Translations under genes and position numbers: made by a program | Shown here: positions 6,035 through 8,002 of the stretch, one piece after another | How positions within the stretch are numbered: the stretch's first letter is position 1 | Layout: each line of letters opens with the position of its first letter | From: Methanobacteriaceae archaeon | GTDB taxonomy: Archaea; Methanobacteriota; Methanobacteria; Methanobacteriales; Methanobacteriaceae | DNA length: 8,002 nucleotides | Assembly (NCBI GenBank): GCA_030693105.1 | Contig: JAUYBK010000184.1 | Location: 1 to 8,002 of the forward strand | Direction of reading: 5' to 3' | Notes under the pieces: generated by a model | The model's input: the letters and a program-made list of their open reading frames with translations, nothing else | Database searches by the model: none | What the model was told of the DNA's origin: nothing

Positions 6035-8002
6035 CTATCCTATGTAATGGTCAGGACCGTAGGGCTCTGGGGATAGGCCTTTTCTGTTCCTGATTTCTCT
6101 TATTATAATTTTTTGAAGTTCTTTAGGTAATCTTTCAAATCCTGCGTTCTCAGTGGACCACAGACATCTTCCTTCCGCAGCAGAACGTATGTCTCCTGCG
6201 AATCCAAACATTTCCGCCACGGGAACCTTAGATTCTAAAGTGGCCATGTCGCCTTCTTGATCCATATCCACAATTTGTCCACGACGGTTCTGGATCTCAC
6301 GGGTAGATGATCCCATATAGTCTTGGGGCACGTTGATAAATACCTTTTGAACGGGTTCTAAGAGGACCGGATCAGCCAGCATGATGGCACCGTAAACTGC
6401 TTTACGGATAGCTGGCAATACCTGGGCCGGGCCCCGGTGTACAGCGTCTTCGTGGATTTTAGCATCCACCAGTTTTATTTTAAGTCCCATCACCTTTTCT
6501 CGAGCGATAGGTCCGTCGTCCATGGCACTTTCAAACCCTTCCAGTAAGAGTTCCTTGATTTCGTCCAGGTACTGGATACCACGGGTACCATTGATGAAAA
6601 TACTTTTTTCGTAGACTTCCCACACTTTACGGGCTTCATCTTTTTCCAGACCAGCTTCCATAAATACTGCAGCGCCTTCTTTACCCTTAACTTTACCTTC
6701 CTTAATAGTTCCTTCCTTAATGGCATGGTATACGGAGTCTTCTAATGGTGAAATTTTAAGGTAGAACCGGTTGTGTTTGTTAGGAGATTTACCTTCCACT
6801 GGACCGGCAGTACCGGCGATGGTCTCCCTGTAAACAACAATGGGCTCGGAAGTTTCGATTTCCACACCTTTCTCGTTGATACGGTAGGCAATGATCTCCA
6901 GGTGAAGCTCACCCATACCTGCCACCAGGTGCTCACCAGTTTCCTCGTTGATCTGCATCTTGACGGTGGGGTCTTCTTTACCAATTTGTCTAAAAACTTC
7001 GATGAGTTTAGGCAAGTCATTGGTGTTTTTGGCCTCCACTGCCACAGTAACCACTGGTTCAGAAATGTGTTCCAATCCTTCAAAGGCTTCGATTTTTAGG
7101 TCCATTCCACAAATGGTTTCACCAGCAACGGCGTTTCTGGCACCGGTAATAGCTACAATGTTACCAGCCGGGACTTTATCGGTGTTCACCCTTTCTGGTC
7201 CAAAATAAACACCCACTTGCTGGGTCCGGGCCTTTCCGTGGCTCCCTACGAAGAAGATTTCATTACCCTTCTCCAGGGTACCACCGTACACTCGGCCAGT
7301 TGCGATCTCACCGGCGTGCTTGTCAATACTCACGTCGGTTACCATCACGGCTAGTGGTCCTTCCGGATCGGTATTTATCATACCCTGGCCTTCTTCACTC
7401 TCAATGTCACCCTGCCAGATGTTGGGCACCCGGTATTTCTGGGCTATGTCGGGGCTGGGCAGGTGTTCTACTACCATTCCCAGCAGCACCTCAGAGAGGG
7501 GTACTTTTTCGGCCAGTTCTTTCTGTTCGTCGTTGTTACAGTAGTCCAGGATATCTTTAAAGTTGATACCGGTCTTCTGCATGATATCCACATTAATAGC
7601 CCAGTTATGGTAGGCAGAACCAAAGGCTACGCTACCGTCTTCCACACGAACCTGCCATTCTTTTTTAAGCTCCTTAGGAGCCATGTTTTTGATGAGTTTG
7701 TTGGCGTTGGCTATGACCTTGATGAACCTCTGCTGGAGTTCTTCGGGGTCCAGTTTGAGCTCGTTTATGAGCCGGTCCACCTTGTTTATGAATAGTACTG
7801 GTCGAACGTTTTCTTTTAGGGCTTGCCTCAGCACAGTTTCGGTTTGGGGCATGATACCTTCCACAGCACAAACCACAACCACGGCACCGTCCACGGCACG
7901 CATGGCACGGGTTACGTCTCCACCGAAGTCCACGTGACCCGGGGTGTCAATGAGGTTGATGAGGTATTCATCATCCTGGTACTTGTGCACCATGGACACG
8001 TT
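6035..8002 (-). CDS. fusA: Translation elongation factor 2 (aEF-2), N-terminus off the window
   Basis: 656 residues are visible. The frame runs off the right edge at NVSMVHKYQDDEYL, so about 75 residues holding the P-loop are missing compared with the usual ~730. aEF-2 is the GTPase that drives translocation of tRNA and mRNA. Visible G3 is DTPGH in NLIDTPGHVDFGGD, G4 is NKVD, and G5 is SAY in FGSAYHNW. Domain 2 includes LAVMVTDVSIDKHAGEIATG; domain 3 includes EHLVAGMGELHLEI. In domain 4, DAVHRGPAQ carries the histidine (codon 6437-6439) that archaea convert to diphthamide. Domain 5 ends with NRKGLSPEPYGPDHYIG. A GTG at 7999 and an ATG at 7993 lie inside the protein and are not its start. It precedes tuf and rpsJ in the str operon. 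Confidence 0.98.
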   Translation of the reverse strand, partial: NVSMVHKYQDDEYLINLIDTPGHVDFGGDVTRAMRAVDGAVVVVCAVEGIMPQTETVLRQALKENVRPVLFINKVDRLINELKLDPEELQQRFIKVIANANKLIKNMAPKELKKEWQVRVEDGSVAFGSAYHNWAINVDIMQKTGINFKDILDYCNNDEQKELAEKVPLSEVLLGMVVEHLPSPDIAQKYRVPNIWQGDIESEEGQGMINTDPEGPLAVMVTDVSIDKHAGEIATGRVYGGTLEKGNEIFFVGSHGKARTQQVGVYFGPERVNTDKVPAGNIVAITGARNAVAGETICGMDLKIEAFEGLEHISEPVVTVAVEAKNTNDLPKLIEVFRQIGKEDPTVKMQINEETGEHLVAGMGELHLEIIAYRINEKGVEIETSEPIVVYRETIAGTAGPVEGKSPNKHNRFYLKISPLEDSVYHAIKEGTIKEGKVKGKEGAAVFMEAGLEKDEARKVWEVYEKSIFINGTRGIQYLDEIKELLLEGFESAMDDGPIAREKVMGLKIKLVDAKIHEDAVHRGPAQVLPAIRKAVYGAIMLADPVLLEPVQKVFINVPQDYMGSSTREIQNRRGQIVDMDQEGDMATLESKVPVAEMFGFAGDIRSAAEGRCLWSTENAGFERLPKELQKIIIREIRNRKGLSPEPYGPDHYIG

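Overview
The window looks like a methanogenic archaeon of the order Methanobacteriales, most likely Methanobacterium or a close relative (inference). The right half is the end of an archaeal str operon in the order fusA (aEF-2), tuf (aEF-1A), rpsJ (uS10). The elongation factors are plainly archaeal: aEF-1A is 413 residues, and aEF-2 carries the diphthamide-site motif DAVHRGPAQ. Ribosome binding sites are GGAGG or GAGGTGAT, and several intergenic regions hold TTTATATA-type TATA boxes.

Layout. Positions 1-1786, minus strand, form a small regulatory operon read right to left: a TetR/AcrR repressor, a cysteine-containing protein resembling the ATC-hydrolase-like family, and a flavodoxin-fold flavin reductase cut by the left edge. 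The last two overlap by ATGA. The TetR promoter has a good TATA box, followed by two tandem TGAAT-N3-ATTCA sites, which suggests autorepression. Positions 1787-2121 are intergenic. Positions 2122-2757, plus strand, encode a small secreted or membrane-anchored, Asn/Pro-rich protein with no recognisable family. Positions 2758-3328 look like a gene graveyard: a frameshifted C-terminus of a MATE-type transporter, an orphan ORF tail, and a 3'-half copy of a tRNA-Ser gene.

Positions 3329-3913, minus strand, encode an AhpD-like/carboxymuconolactone decarboxylase family protein. It lies between the truncated tRNA copy and the intact tRNA-Ser(UGA) at 4088-4172. An 11-base copy of the same tRNA's 5' end lies at 4286-4296. 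The intact tRNA is therefore flanked by a 3'-half copy on one side and a 5'-end copy on the other. The 3' copy breaks inside the anticodon loop, which is the kind of boundary left by tyrosine-recombinase integration. The insert is short and I see no integrase, so a decayed or minimal element and a simple duplication are both possible.

Positions 4323-8002, minus strand, are the translation operon. A hairpin with a U-rich tail sits between tuf and rpsJ and may tune the amount of S10 relative to aEF-1A. A likely extra promoter sits in the fusA-tuf gap.

No complete new defence or metabolic system is visible. The most interesting signals are the split tRNA-Ser copies around the AhpD-like gene, the tandem operator array of the TetR operon, and the tuf-rpsJ hairpin.
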